A DNA stretch of 64,000 nt from Catellatospora sp. IY07-71 (GCF_018326265.1 NZ_AP023360.1:4559501-4623500), one strand, 5' to 3'; counted from the first letter of the stretch, positions 25,400 through 33,601 are shown. Translations and numbers: made by a program. The notes: generated from the letters alone by a model not told the origin.

Positions 25400-25460
25400 G
25401 ATCGGCGTCTCGTGTCAAAAAGTGGCGTTAAACCTGACGTTCCGACACGAGACAGCGATC
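25400..25460 (+). repeat. second 61-bp palindromic unit
   Basis: An imperfect palindrome: GATCGGCGTCTCGTGTC at the left end and GACACGAGACAGCGATC at the right pair through GTCTCGTGTC/GACACGAGAC and GATCG/CGATC. It is a direct repeat of the IS-interrupted unit, with 44 bp between them. The surrounding 25317-25590 contains no convincing gene. Confidence 0.75.
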
Positions 25461-25594
25461 AACCTCCGCCCCAGCTACCTAGGACGGCCCGGAGGGTGTG
25501 CCCGGCGGCACCGGCGCAGGCAGCAGGAACCAGGCGCTCCGGCCGGTGGGTGTCCGGAAGTCAGGACGCAGAGAGCGCGTTCACGCCAGGCCGC

Positions 25595-25608
25595 TAGGGT
25601 GTGCGCTC
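25595..25608 (+). promoter_or_regulatory. leaderless-type -10 element
   Basis: TAGGGT at 25595-25600 is followed by 8 nt and then the GTG start at 25609, the spacing expected when transcription begins at the start codon. No Shine-Dalgarno is present. Confidence 0.5.
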
Positions 25609-26649
25609 GTGGAGGAGACCTCGCAGCGGCATCCGGGCAGGCACGTCAGGCGCGACCGGCGCAGGCTGTGGTGGCTGGCGATCCCGCTGGCCGTCGCGGT
25701 CCTGATCGGAGGCTCCTACGCCGCTGTCCGGCTGCTGGACGACGCGCCCAGCCCGGCCGCCGCCGGGGAGCCGGTCGCGGTCACCGAGAGTGGAGCCGTG
25801 CCGGGGACGCCGCAGGCCTCGGCGTCGGCCACGTCCACCGCGAGCCCGTCCGCGAGCGCCGCGCCCTCGGTGAAGCCGAGCGCCACCAAGGCGCCCGTCG
25901 GTGCCCCCGCGAAGTCGTCGTCGAAGAAGGGCGCGACCGTCTGGCCCGCGAGCGGCCTCGCGACCGCGCTCAAGGACGTCCGCGCGAGCTGGTACTACAA
26001 CTGGTCGGCGGGCCCGACCAGCGGCGCGGGCAGCAGCGCGGCGTTCGTGCCGATGATCTGGGGCGAGAAGTCGGTGACCGACGCCGAGCTGGCCCGCGCG
26101 AAGCGGAACGGCGACGTCCTGCTCGGCTTCAACGAGCCCGACTTCGGCAGCCAGGCGAACATGAGCGTGGAGCGGGCGCTGGAGCTGTGGCCCCGGCTCC
26201 AGGCCACCGGCATGCGGCTGGGCAGCCCGGCGGTGGCGGTCGGCGCGGACCGGGCGGGCGGCTGGCTGGACCGGTTCCTCAGCGGCGCGAAGTCCCGCGG
26301 CTACCGGGTCGACTTCATCACGCTGCACTGGTACGGCTCTGACTTCTCCAGTGCCGCCGTCGGGCACCTGAAGAACTACCTCCAGGCCGTCTACCAGCGT
26401 TACCGCATGCCGATCTGGGTCACCGAGTACGCCCTGATCAAGTGGGGCAGCGGCGGCGCGGTGTATCCGAGCGACGCGCAGCAGGCCGCCTTCGTCACCG
26501 GCTCCACGAAGATGATGGAGGGCCTGTCCTACGTGGAGCGCTACGCCTGGTTCGCCCTGCCCTGGCCCACCGAGGGCCACCAGGGCACCGCCCTCTACAA
26601 GGGCACCACCCCCACCGCCGCCGGCCGGGCATACCGCGCCGCGGGCTGA
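25609..26649 (+). CDS. membrane-anchored glycosyl hydrolase, GH128-like catalytic core
   Basis: A 346-residue protein from GTG 25609. Residues about 20-43 are an N-terminal signal anchor (RRRLWWLAIPLAVAVLIGGSYAAV). A Ser/Pro/Ala-rich linker runs to about residue 110. The catalytic core (about 115-346) has SWYYNWSAGP, FVPMIWGEKS, LLGFNEPDFGSQANMS (acid/base Glu in NEP) and MPIWVTEYALIKW (nucleophile Glu), the pattern of fungal/bacterial GH128 endo-beta-1,3-glucanases. It should cleave beta-1,3-glucan outside the membrane. It lies just after the IS and repeat region and shows no sign of disruption. Confidence 0.85.
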   Translation: MEETSQRHPGRHVRRDRRRLWWLAIPLAVAVLIGGSYAAVRLLDDAPSPAAAGEPVAVTESGAVPGTPQASASATSTASPSASAAPSVKPSATKAPVGAPAKSSSKKGATVWPASGLATALKDVRASWYYNWSAGPTSGAGSSAAFVPMIWGEKSVTDAELARAKRNGDVLLGFNEPDFGSQANMSVERALELWPRLQATGMRLGSPAVAVGADRAGGWLDRFLSGAKSRGYRVDFITLHWYGSDFSSAAVGHLKNYLQAVYQRYRMPIWVTEYALIKWGSGGAVYPSDAQQAAFVTGSTKMMEGLSYVERYAWFALPWPTEGHQGTALYKGTTPTAAGRAYRAAG

Positions 26650-26657
26650 CCGGCGCC

Positions 26658-26717
26658 GCAGTTTCGGGGAAACTGCACGCCGACCGGGCACCGGAACTGC
26701 AGTTTCGGGGAAACTGC
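26658..26717. repeat. paired short palindromes, direct arrangement (family 1)
   Basis: Two identical 19-bp units GCAGTTTCGGGGAAACTGC at 26658-26676 and 26699-26717, separated by 22 bp. Each folds as a 7-bp stem with loop CGGGG. The pair lies between the stops of two convergent genes and can serve both as terminator. Same unit and spacing as 14661-14720. Confidence 0.85.
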
Positions 26718-26725
26718 GCCGGCCG

Positions 26726-27952
26726 TCACGCGCCGGCGCGGGCCATCACGGCGAGGGGGTTGGCGAAAAGGTCGGCGAAGGCGAGTTCGGCCGCGCCGAG
26801 CAGGGTGGTGTCGTCGCCGAGCGCGGCGACCGCCAGCCGGACCCGCTCCCGGGACACGGGCAGCACGTGCGCGGCGATCCGGTCGCCGACCTGTGCCTGC
26901 GCGCCCAGGTACACGTCGCGCATCATGCCGCCGAAGACGAGCATGCCCGGGTTGAACAGGTTGATCAGGTTGGCCACGCCGATGCCGAGCCAGTCGCCGA
27001 CGACGGCCACCGCGTGCCGTGCGGCGGGCTCGCCGCGCCCGGCGGCCTGGACGACCTCGCGCACCGCGTCCCGCCCGATCAGGTCGGCGGGCCGCCCGGC
27101 CTCGTCGAGCAGGGCGCGCTCGCCCACCTCGGCCTCCAGGCAGCCGCGCGCCCCGCACGAGCAGGGGCGGCCGCCGTGCGGGTTGACCAGCATGTGCCCC
27201 AGCTCGCAGCCGTAGCCGGCCTCGCCGTCGAGCACCTCGCCGCCGACGATGATGCCGCCGCCCACGCCGACATCGCCGTGCAGGTAGATGAGGTTGTCGA
27301 CGGCCACGCCCGCGCCGCGCCGGTGCTCGGCCAGCGCGCCGAGGTGGGCCTCGTTGCCGACGGCGACGGGCAGCCCGAGGCCGAGCCGCTCGCCGAGTTC
27401 GGTGCCGAAGGCTTGGTCGACCCAGCCCAGGTAGGGCCCGTAGCGGACCATGCCGTCCCCGGGGCGGATCATGCCGCAGTACGACGCGCCGACGCCCACG
27501 CAGACCGCGCCGGGCGGGGCGGTGTCGTGCAGCTCGCGGCCGAACCGGGCGAGCACGTCGACGACGGCGGCCAGGTCCGGGCCGGAGCGGGAGCGGGCGG
27601 CGACGCGGCGCTCCTCGATCCGGCCGCCCAGGCTGACCCGGGCGGCGACCAGGCGGTCGACGGCGACGTCGAAGGCGAGCACGTAGACGCGTGCGGCGGC
27701 GGGGGTGACGACCAGGGACGGGCGGCCGGAGCGGCCAGCGCCGATCGGCTGCTGCTCGCGGACCAGCCCGGCGGCACCGAGTTTCGTGGTCAGCGCCATG
27801 ATCGTGCTGCGGTTGAGGTTCATCCGCTCGGCGAGCGCGGCGCGGGACAGCGGGCCGTGCAGGTGCACCTGCTGCAGGAGCGCACCGAGATTCTGCCGCG
27901 GGGCGTCCTCGGTGACGGGCTCGGCCCCCGGCAGCGTCGGGCTTCTCAGCAT
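26726..27952 (-). CDS. ROK-family transcriptional regulator
   Basis: A 408-residue XylR/NagC-type protein. An N-terminal helix-turn-helix (LSRAALAERMNLNRSTIMALTTKLGAAGLV, residues about 33-65) precedes the sugar-kinase-like ROK domain. Visible ROK marks are LIYLHGDVGVGGGIIVGGEVLDG, GHMLVNPHGGRPCSCGARGCLEAEVG with the structural zinc Cys residues, and the ATP-site-like FGGMM. It represses sugar uptake or catabolism genes and responds to a sugar or sugar phosphate. No operon partner adjoins it; the GH128-like gene converges on it. Confidence 0.9.
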   Translation of the reverse strand: MLRSPTLPGAEPVTEDAPRQNLGALLQQVHLHGPLSRAALAERMNLNRSTIMALTTKLGAAGLVREQQPIGAGRSGRPSLVVTPAAARVYVLAFDVAVDRLVAARVSLGGRIEERRVAARSRSGPDLAAVVDVLARFGRELHDTAPPGAVCVGVGASYCGMIRPGDGMVRYGPYLGWVDQAFGTELGERLGLGLPVAVGNEAHLGALAEHRRGAGVAVDNLIYLHGDVGVGGGIIVGGEVLDGEAGYGCELGHMLVNPHGGRPCSCGARGCLEAEVGERALLDEAGRPADLIGRDAVREVVQAAGRGEPAARHAVAVVGDWLGIGVANLINLFNPGMLVFGGMMRDVYLGAQAQVGDRIAAHVLPVSRERVRLAVAALGDDTTLLGAAELAFADLFANPLAVMARAGA

Positions 27953-28072
27953 CGAGACCTCGGCGGCAGGCGGGTGCAGGTGGTGGAAGGATCAACCATA
28001 CGTGACCGGTCGGAGCCGGTGGAAGTCGGCTCGGGGCGGTTTGGCCGCGGCCCAGTGGGGAACCTGCGGAGG

Positions 28073-28636
28073 ATGTCCGATCGTTTGCAGGCACTGCACG
28101 AGGAGTACGCACAGGGCGCGCGGCGCCCGCTCAAGGGCTACCTGGGCCTGCTCGCCGGGTACGGCGTGGCGGTGGGGGCGCTGGTCGCGGCGGCGCGGTT
28201 CAGCCGCCGCACGCTGCCCCGGCCGGGCGCGGGCGACGTGCTCCTGATCACTGCGGCCACGTACAAGACCAGCCGGTTGCTGACCAAGGACGCGGTCACC
28301 AGCCCGCTGCGCGCTCCGTTCACCCGCTATGACAAGCCGATCGGCGCGGGCGAGGTGCAGGAGGAGGTGCGCGACGAGGCGGGCCCGGCCCGGCACGCTC
28401 TCGGCGAGTTGGTGAGCTGTCCGTTCTGCCTGTCGGTGTGGGTGGCGACCGGGCTCACCGGTGGGCTGGTGCTGGCGCCCCGGTTCACCCGGCTGGCGGC
28501 GACCGCGCTGACGGCCGTGGCCGGGGCGGACTTCCTGCAGCTGGCGTACGCGATCGCGCACCGGCACGCCGAGGGCGGCCCGAAGCCGGCGCCCGCCCCG
28601 CTGCCGGCCGGATTCGAGCCTGCTGAGCTGCGCTGA
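28073..28636 (+). CDS. DUF1360 membrane protein
   Basis: A 187-residue protein. Hydrophobic segments at about 25-45 (GYLGLLAGYGVAVGALVAAA), 125-145 and 150-165 surround the DUF1360 core: DVLLITAATYKTSRLLTKDAVTSPLRAPFTRY, then LGELVSCPFCLSVWVATGL with the conserved C-P-F-C pair. Function of the family is unknown; in Bacillus a member is linked to sporulation. The ATG at 28073 directly abuts GGAGG, too close for normal use, so TTG 28085 is a possible real start. It diverges from the ROK gene. Confidence 0.8.
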   Translation: MSDRLQALHEEYAQGARRPLKGYLGLLAGYGVAVGALVAAARFSRRTLPRPGAGDVLLITAATYKTSRLLTKDAVTSPLRAPFTRYDKPIGAGEVQEEVRDEAGPARHALGELVSCPFCLSVWVATGLTGGLVLAPRFTRLAATALTAVAGADFLQLAYAIAHRHAEGGPKPAPAPLPAGFEPAELR

Positions 28637-28864
28637 TCCGTTTACCGCAAGGGTTCGCGGGGAACGTCCCCGGTCTGCACCCGAAGGAGGCCGGAGATGG
28701 CGCCGCTGAAGACATGCCTGGTCCTGGAGGCGGCACCCGCGGAAAGCGCGCCGAGCGCGATACGAAGACGGTGCACAAGCGACAGACCACGTCTGGTGCC
28801 CAGGCGCCTGCCGGAGATGACGCAGCGAGCGCAGCGATGCGCTCGCTGATTCATGCCCGGGGTG
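28637..28864. other. intergenic region, possible very short ORF
   Basis: 228 bp between convergent DUF genes. An ATG at 28696 has an excellent AAGGAGG site and opens 50 codons, but codon use is poor (AGA, CGA, ATA) and no family is visible. A 63-codon frame from 28714 (MPGPGGGTRGKRAERDTK...) has better codon use but no ribosome site. I cannot support either as a gene. Confidence 0.35.
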
Positions 28865-29155
28865 TCACGCGGACGGCGGGCCGAAGAAGCCGTCGCGGAT
28901 GGTGACCAGCGCCAGCACCGCGCCGAGGGCGGCGATCATGCCGCCGCAGGGTGATCCGGCCAGGAACGCCGTGATCGCCAGCGCGGCGGCGGCCAGGGCG
29001 AGCAGCAGGCGCAGCCGGTGCTTTCGGTGGCGGCGGTATTCGGCGGGCGGGCAGGGTTCGCCGGCGCGCAGCCCGAGCGCGAACCAGGGGTCCTCGGCGC
29101 TGGTGCGCGCCTCCAGCTCGGCCAGTGCGCGCTCGTCGTCGGGGCCCAGTTCCAC
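28865..29155 (-). CDS. DUF3040 membrane protein
   Basis: A 96-residue protein from GTG 29155, with GGGGGGTGAT upstream. It has the standard DUF3040 plan: acidic helix ELGPDDERALAELEARTSAEDPWFALGLR, a basic stretch (RRHRKHRLR) and two membrane helices (LLLALAAAALAITAFLAG; MIAALGAVLALVTI). This family is common in actinobacteria and of unknown function. It diverges from the alpha/beta hydrolase gene. Confidence 0.8.
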   Translation of the reverse strand: MELGPDDERALAELEARTSAEDPWFALGLRAGEPCPPAEYRRHRKHRLRLLLALAAAALAITAFLAGSPCGGMIAALGAVLALVTIRDGFFGPPSA

Positions 29156-29240
29156 CGCATCACCCCCCGTGATCGACCCTCATCGACCATCATCGCCGCG
29201 ACGGGCAAGCCTGGCTCTACCCGATCCGAGTGGGTTCCGC

Positions 29241-29270
29241 AACATTCCCTAAAACTCCCTAACACTCCTT
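29241..29270 (+). promoter_or_regulatory. three tandem 10-bp direct repeats in a divergent promoter region
   Basis: AACATTCCCT, AAAACTCCCT and AACACTCCTT follow each other without gaps (consensus AAmAyTCCyT). A TAAGGT -10 candidate for the hydrolase lies at 29284-29289. The one-helical-turn spacing suggests an activator that binds stacked copies. Confidence 0.5.
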
Positions 29271-29322
29271 ACACGTGGCGCGTTAAGGTACGTTGACGGA
29301 CTGTGCATGAGAAGGGGAAGTG

Positions 29323-30228
29323 ATGACGGCGATCTACCGGAGCGAGGCCGGCGGTCAGCGGGTGCGGGAGCAGTACGAGCGGACGCTGCGAGAGTGGCCG
29401 GTCCCGTGCGAGCACCGGCGCGTGCCGACCCGGCAGGGTGAGACGTTCGTCGTGGTGTCCGGCCCGGAGCACGCGCCGCCGCTGGTGCTGTGCCACGGCT
29501 CGGGCACCAACGCGGCGATCTGGATGGGCGACGTGGCCGCCTGGGCGGAGCACTTCCGCGTCTACGCCGTCGACATGATCGGAGAGCCGGGGCTGAGCGC
29601 CCCGTCCCGCCCGCCGCTGGACTCCGCGGCGTACGCCCAATGGCTCGACGACGTGCTGCGGGAGCTCGGGGTGGACCGGACCGCGCTGGCCGGGGCCTCG
29701 CTCGGCGGGTGGCTCGCGCTGGACTACGCGATCCGCCGGCCGGACCGGGTGACCAGCCTGGTGCTGCTGTGCCCCGGCGGGGTGGGCCGGCAGCGCTGGG
29801 GGTGGCTGTTCAAGGCGGTGCTGCTCAGGCCGTTCGGGCGGTGGGGGCGGCGCCGGACGCTGCGCGCGGTCGCGGGCCTGGACGTGCCCGGTGTGGAGCG
29901 CTTCCTGGACACCATGGTGCTCACCGATGAGCACTTCCTGTTCCGCAAGGAGCCGCTGCCGGTCTTCCCCGACGCCGCGCTGCGCGGGCTGACCATGCCC
30001 GTGCTGGTCATCGCGGGCGACCGCGACGCCATGCTCGACACCCGCGAGACCGCTCGGCGGATGGCGGCCGCCGTGCCGCACGCGGACATCCGGGTGCTGC
30101 CGGGCGTCCGGCACTCCGTGGTGGGCCAGACCGCGACGGTGCTCGACCACCTGCGCCGGACGGGCGTCACGCGGGAACGGTCAGGCGGCCTGCCTGGCGG
30201 CGGCGATGAATCGCCTGATCAGGACTGA
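29323..30228 (+). CDS. alpha/beta hydrolase
   Basis: A 301-residue protein with a complete catalytic set: oxyanion loop VLCHGSGTNAAIW, nucleophile elbow LAGASLGGWLA, acid VIAGDRDAML and His in GVRHSVVG. It resembles bacterial carboxylesterases/CarE-like hydrolases; the substrate is not predictable. ATG 29323 follows GAGAAGGGGAAG. Its last 48 bp overlap the end of the convergent trpF gene, so both C-termini are encoded by the same DNA. Confidence 0.85.
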   Translation: MTAIYRSEAGGQRVREQYERTLREWPVPCEHRRVPTRQGETFVVVSGPEHAPPLVLCHGSGTNAAIWMGDVAAWAEHFRVYAVDMIGEPGLSAPSRPPLDSAAYAQWLDDVLRELGVDRTALAGASLGGWLALDYAIRRPDRVTSLVLLCPGGVGRQRWGWLFKAVLLRPFGRWGRRRTLRAVAGLDVPGVERFLDTMVLTDEHFLFRKEPLPVFPDAALRGLTMPVLVIAGDRDAMLDTRETARRMAAAVPHADIRVLPGVRHSVVGQTATVLDHLRRTGVTRERSGGLPGGGDESPDQD

Positions 30229-30780
30229 GTCCTTGACTCCGCGGGTGGACTCGACGCCGCTGGAGACGTCGACGCCGGGCGCGCCGGACAGCCGGATCGC
30301 CTCGGCGACGGTGTCCACGGCCAGCCCGCCCGCGAGCAGCCAGTCCTTGCCCAGGTCGCGCCCGCGCAGGGTCGCGTAGTCCCAGGCGCCGCCGGAGCCC
30401 GGCTCGGTGGCGTCGACCAGCAGCAGGTCCTCGCCGTACGCGCCGACGCGCAGGTCGGGCGCCTCGTAGCTGACGGCTCTGATCAGGGTCAGCCCGAGGT
30501 CGGCCACGGCGGCGAAGTCGGCGCGGGTGTAGGAGCCGTGCAGCTGCAGTGCCCGCAGGCCGGCCGCCTGGACCAGCTCGCGGGCCTCGGCGACGCCGAT
30601 CCCGGCGACGACGCCGACGGTCAGCACGTGCGGCGGGACCGTGGCGGCCAGCCGGTGGGCCGTCTCCGGGGTCACCTGGCGGGGGCTGCGGGTGAGCAGG
30701 AAGCCGAGGGCGTCGGCGCCCGCGTCGACCGCGGTCGCGACGGTGTCCGGGGTGGACAGGCCGCAGATCTTGACGAACAT
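30181..30780 (-). CDS. trpF: phosphoribosylanthranilate isomerase
   Basis: A 199-residue (beta/alpha)8 barrel of TrpF length. FVKICGLSTPDTV carries the catalytic Cys, ALQLHGSY the phosphate-side motif, LLLVDATEPGSGGAWDY the catalytic Asp and GVDVSSGVESTRGVKD the C-terminal phosphate loop. It converts N-(5-phosphoribosyl)anthranilate to CdRP in tryptophan synthesis. Many actinobacteria use PriA for this step, so a separate TrpF is notable. No other trp gene adjoins it; it follows a hydrolase by 13 bp and may be co-transcribed with it. Confidence 0.9.
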   Translation of the reverse strand: MFVKICGLSTPDTVATAVDAGADALGFLLTRSPRQVTPETAHRLAATVPPHVLTVGVVAGIGVAEARELVQAAGLRALQLHGSYTRADFAAVADLGLTLIRAVSYEAPDLRVGAYGEDLLLVDATEPGSGGAWDYATLRGRDLGKDWLLAGGLAVDTVAEAIRLSGAPGVDVSSGVESTRGVKDSVLIRRFIAAARQAA

Positions 30781-30793
30781 CGCGGACCCCGGC

Positions 30794-31615
30794 TCAGGCC
30801 GTGGCCATGCGGGCGAGGACCTCGCGGGCCACCTCGTCCGGGGCCTCGTCGGGGATCCAGTGGCTCACGCCCGGCAGGGTCACGAAACGGTAGTCGCCGG
30901 TGACCTGCTGCGCGCAGCCCTGCGCGGCGGCCGCGCCGACCGCCGGGTCGTGGTCGCTCCACACGAACGTGGTCGGCACCGGGACCGGCCCGGCCGACAT
31001 CGGGCCGCGGCCCAGCGCCCGATACCAGTTCAGGCCGCCGGTCAGCCGGGCCCGGTCCAGCATCGGGGTGACAAAACGCTCGACCCGCTCGGCCGGGACG
31101 CCGGTGAACAGCTCCCGCAGCCGCTGGCCGTCCTGTTCGAGCAGCAGATCCTCGGCCTTGCCCGGCTGCTGGAAGAGTCCGATGTAGGCCGAGCGGCGCT
31201 GCTGGTCGGCGTCGGTGGCCAGGGCCTTCGCGTACGCCGAAGGGTGCGGCACCGAGATCGCGGTCAGCGTGCGCACCCGGCCCGGGTGCTCGGCGGCCAG
31301 GTGCCAGGCGACGACCGCGCCCCAGTCGTGGCCGACCAGGTGCGCCCGGTCCACGCCCAGCGCGTCGAGCACCGCGACCGCGTCGGCGACGCACTCGCCC
31401 ATGGTGTACGCGGCCACGTCGGCGGGCCGGGCGCCGGGGGAGTAGCCGCGCTGGTCGAAGGCGTACGTGCGGGCGCCCGCGTCGTGCAGCCGCGACGCCA
31501 CCAGCTCCCACTCCCCGGCGTGCTGGGGGAAGCCGTGCAGCAGCAGCACCGGCGGCCCGTCGACCGGGCCGCCCGCCTGCACGTCGAAGACCAGTTCCCG
31601 CGCGGTGATCTGCAT
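30794..31615 (-). CDS. alpha/beta hydrolase, epoxide hydrolase-like
   Basis: A 273-residue protein with the epoxide hydrolase/haloalkane dehalogenase layout: oxyanion HGFPQ (about 29-33), nucleophile Asp in LVGHDWGAVVAW, a lid region, acid FVWSDHDPAVG and His in LPGVSHWIPDEAP. An Asp nucleophile distinguishes it from Ser esterases. Cytoplasmic; no signal peptide. It is first in a two-gene unit with trpF. The ATG at 31615 lies seven bases after TACGCT, so the mRNA may be leaderless. Confidence 0.85.
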   Translation of the reverse strand: MQITARELVFDVQAGGPVDGPPVLLLHGFPQHAGEWELVASRLHDAGARTYAFDQRGYSPGARPADVAAYTMGECVADAVAVLDALGVDRAHLVGHDWGAVVAWHLAAEHPGRVRTLTAISVPHPSAYAKALATDADQQRRSAYIGLFQQPGKAEDLLLEQDGQRLRELFTGVPAERVERFVTPMLDRARLTGGLNWYRALGRGPMSAGPVPVPTTFVWSDHDPAVGAAAAQGCAQQVTGDYRFVTLPGVSHWIPDEAPDEVAREVLARMATA

Positions 31616-31770
31616 ACGGGCCAGCGTAGTACGGCATCCGTGCGCGATCATGTGACGGCGGCCGCGGCGGAACTCACACCTGCGGGTGACCCGCGGAACG
31701 GATCGGCGCCGGACGTGGTTCGGCACAGTGGGAACAGGGCAGTCTGGTGTTACAGGGAGGAGGTGGCCCG

Positions 31771-32178
31771 ATGTCCGAGACGACCCACCGGCCGCCTGCC
31801 GAGCCGGGCGACGAGCAGCTGACCAGCCTCGCCCGCGCCGAATACACGCTGGTTCAGGCCGGGCGGCCCGACCGGGCCCCGGCCGAGGCGGGCGGCGCCC
31901 TGCTCGGCGCGGCCGGGATCGCGCTGCTGTGGGCCGGGCCGGTGCTGGCCGCGGCCGCGGTGCTGGTCCTGTCCCGGGTGATGCCGGTGTGGCTGGCGGT
32001 GCTGTGCGCCGTCGCCGGATCGGTGCTGCTCGGGGTGGTGCTGGCACTGGCCGGGCGGGTCCGCCGCCGGCGCCGCGAGGCCCCGCGCCGTGCCGTCAAC
32101 GGCCAGCGCGCCGACGCGGCCGTGCTCAGCAAGCCCGCGGCGGAGTGGCCGGAGTCCGAGCGCAGCACCCGCCCCTGA
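31771..32178 (+). CDS. phage holin-family-like (Holin-X, PF07332 type) membrane protein
   Basis: A 135-residue protein, ATG 31771 with GGGAGGAGG upstream. An N-terminal helix (LTSLARAEYTLVQAG) precedes two or three membrane helices (GGALLGAAGIALLWAGPVLAAAAVLVL, VWLAVLCAVAGSVLLGVVLAL) and a basic tail. This matches actinobacterial Holin-X proteins, chromosomal membrane proteins that are not tied to phages despite the name. It converges on the permease gene with 6 bp between stops. Confidence 0.65.
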   Translation: MSETTHRPPAEPGDEQLTSLARAEYTLVQAGRPDRAPAEAGGALLGAAGIALLWAGPVLAAAAVLVLSRVMPVWLAVLCAVAGSVLLGVVLALAGRVRRRRREAPRRAVNGQRADAAVLSKPAAEWPESERSTRP

Positions 32179-32184
32179 GCGGCG

Positions 32185-33027
32185 TCACGGGCTGCTGATC
32201 CACCGGTCGCGCAGCCCGGCCAGGATCGTCACCGACACCACGAGCAGGATGAGGCTGAGCACGATCGCCGCCTCCAGGTCCGTCTCCAGGGCCAGGTAGA
32301 CGGCGAGCGGCATGGTCTGCGTACGGCCCGGGAAGTTCCCCGCGAAGGTGATCGTCGCGCCGAACTCGCCCAGCGCCCGCGCCCAGCACAGCACCGCGCC
32401 CGCGGCGACCCCGGGCGCGACCAGCGGCAGCGTCACCCGCCGGAACGTGGTCCACCGCCCGGCGCCCAGCGTCGCGGCGGCCTCCTCGTAGCGGGTGTCC
32501 GCGCCGCGCAACGCCCCCTCGACCGCGATGACCAGGAACGGCATCGCCACGAACGCCTCGGCGACGACCACCCCGGCGGTGGTGAACGGCAGTGTCACGC
32601 CGAACGTCTCGTCGAGCCAGGAGCCGAGCAGGCCCCGGCGGCCGAACAGCAGCAGCAGCGCCACGCCGCCGACCACGGGCGGCAGCACCAGCGGCACGGT
32701 GACCAGCGCGCGCACCAGGCGGCGCCCCCGGAACTCGACGCGGGCCAGCAGCCACGCCAGCGGCACGCCCAGCAGTACGCACACCGCGGTGGCCAGGGTC
32801 GCGGTGAGCAGCGACAGCCGCAGCGCGGCCAGGATCGCCGGCTGGGCCAGGTGCTCCAGCAGCGTGCTCCAGGGGGCGCGCAGCAGCAGCCCGAGCAGCG
32901 GCAGCACCAGGAACGCCAGCGCGAGCCCGGCTGGCACGAACAGGAACAGCGGCACCCGCCGCGGCCCGCGCCGCCGCGCCGGGACGGTCACGGCCGGTCC
33001 GCTGGACTGCTGCTCGGTGGCGGGCAT
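32185..33027 (-). CDS. modB: molybdate-type ABC transporter permease, orphan
   Basis: A 280-residue inner-membrane permease with six predicted helices. The cytoplasmic EAA loop reads EEAAATLGAGRWTTFRRVTLPLVAPG, and the C-terminal ALGEFGATITFAGNFPGRTQTMPLAVY is strongly typical of ModB/molybdate and tungstate permeases. It should work with a periplasmic ModA-like binding lipoprotein and a ModC-like ATPase, but neither gene is next to it: it is flanked by a convergent holin-like gene and a divergent DUF4259 gene. The partners must be elsewhere or the transporter is lost. Symbol by homology. Confidence 0.82.
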   Translation of the reverse strand: MPATEQQSSGPAVTVPARRRGPRRVPLFLFVPAGLALAFLVLPLLGLLLRAPWSTLLEHLAQPAILAALRLSLLTATLATAVCVLLGVPLAWLLARVEFRGRRLVRALVTVPLVLPPVVGGVALLLLFGRRGLLGSWLDETFGVTLPFTTAGVVVAEAFVAMPFLVIAVEGALRGADTRYEEAAATLGAGRWTTFRRVTLPLVAPGVAAGAVLCWARALGEFGATITFAGNFPGRTQTMPLAVYLALETDLEAAIVLSLILLVVSVTILAGLRDRWISSP

Positions 33028-33144
33028 ACCCGCAGCCTACGGCGGCGACGGCGGCGAGCGGGGCGCGGACCGGGGCCGGGTGCGCGCGCGGCGATGTCGC
33101 ATGCGGCCGCTATCGTCCGGCACGACCTGGCGCGGGAGGCAGCG

Positions 33145-33555
33145 ATGGGCACATGGGACACGGGTCCCTTCGATAACGACAGCGCCGCGGACTGGTGCGG
33201 CGCTCTCGACGACGCGGCACCGGGCGAGCGGCTCGCGATGATCCGGCAGGCGCTGACGGAGGCCGCGGACACGGCCGGTTTCCTGGACGACCGGGAGGGC
33301 GTGCGCGCCATCGCGGCGGCCGCGATCGTGCTGTCGCAGCGGCCGGGGGCAGAGCCGCTGACCTCGGCGTACGCGCCGGACTTTCTGCTGGACGGCGGCA
33401 GTGTGGTGATCCCCGACGACGTCGCGGCGCTCGCGGTGCGGGCGCTGGACCGGGTCATGGGTGACGACTCCGAGTGGCGCGAGTCGTGGGAGGAGGCCGG
33501 CGGCGAGGACGCGTTCGCCGTGGTCCGCGACCTGCGTAGCGCCCTGGCAGGTTAG
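33145..33555 (+). CDS. DUF4259 protein
   Basis: A 136-residue soluble acidic protein opening MGTWDTGPFDNDSAADWCGAL, the diagnostic start of DUF4259. A helical remainder (AAAAIVLSQRPG, ALAVRALDRVMGDDSEWRESWEE) follows. Function of the family is unknown. ATG 33145 follows GGGAGGCAGC. Its stop codon touches the left arm of hairpin copy B. Confidence 0.85.
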   Translation: MGTWDTGPFDNDSAADWCGALDDAAPGERLAMIRQALTEAADTAGFLDDREGVRAIAAAAIVLSQRPGAEPLTSAYAPDFLLDGGSVVIPDDVAALAVRALDRVMGDDSEWRESWEEAGGEDAFAVVRDLRSALAG

Positions 33556-33601
33556 GAAGGGCACCTTCTACTACGTATTCCGATAAGAAGGTGCCCTTCC
33601 T
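33554..33601. repeat. dispersed terminator-like hairpin, copy B
   Basis: 15-bp arms GGAAGGGCACCTTCT (33555-33569) and complement (33586-33600), plus one flanking A-T pair, around a 16-nt loop. It lies between the convergent DUF4259 and GDSL genes and begins inside the DUF4259 stop codon. Confidence 0.9.

Noticed and set aside
25304-25597. Short plus-strand open frame of 97 codons after the IS
   Set aside because: Its repeated VSKxG...R segments are translations of the two 61-bp palindromic units, not a protein family.
31771-32178. Prophage lysis module
   Set aside because: The holin-family name is historical; no endolysin, structural or integrase gene is nearby.
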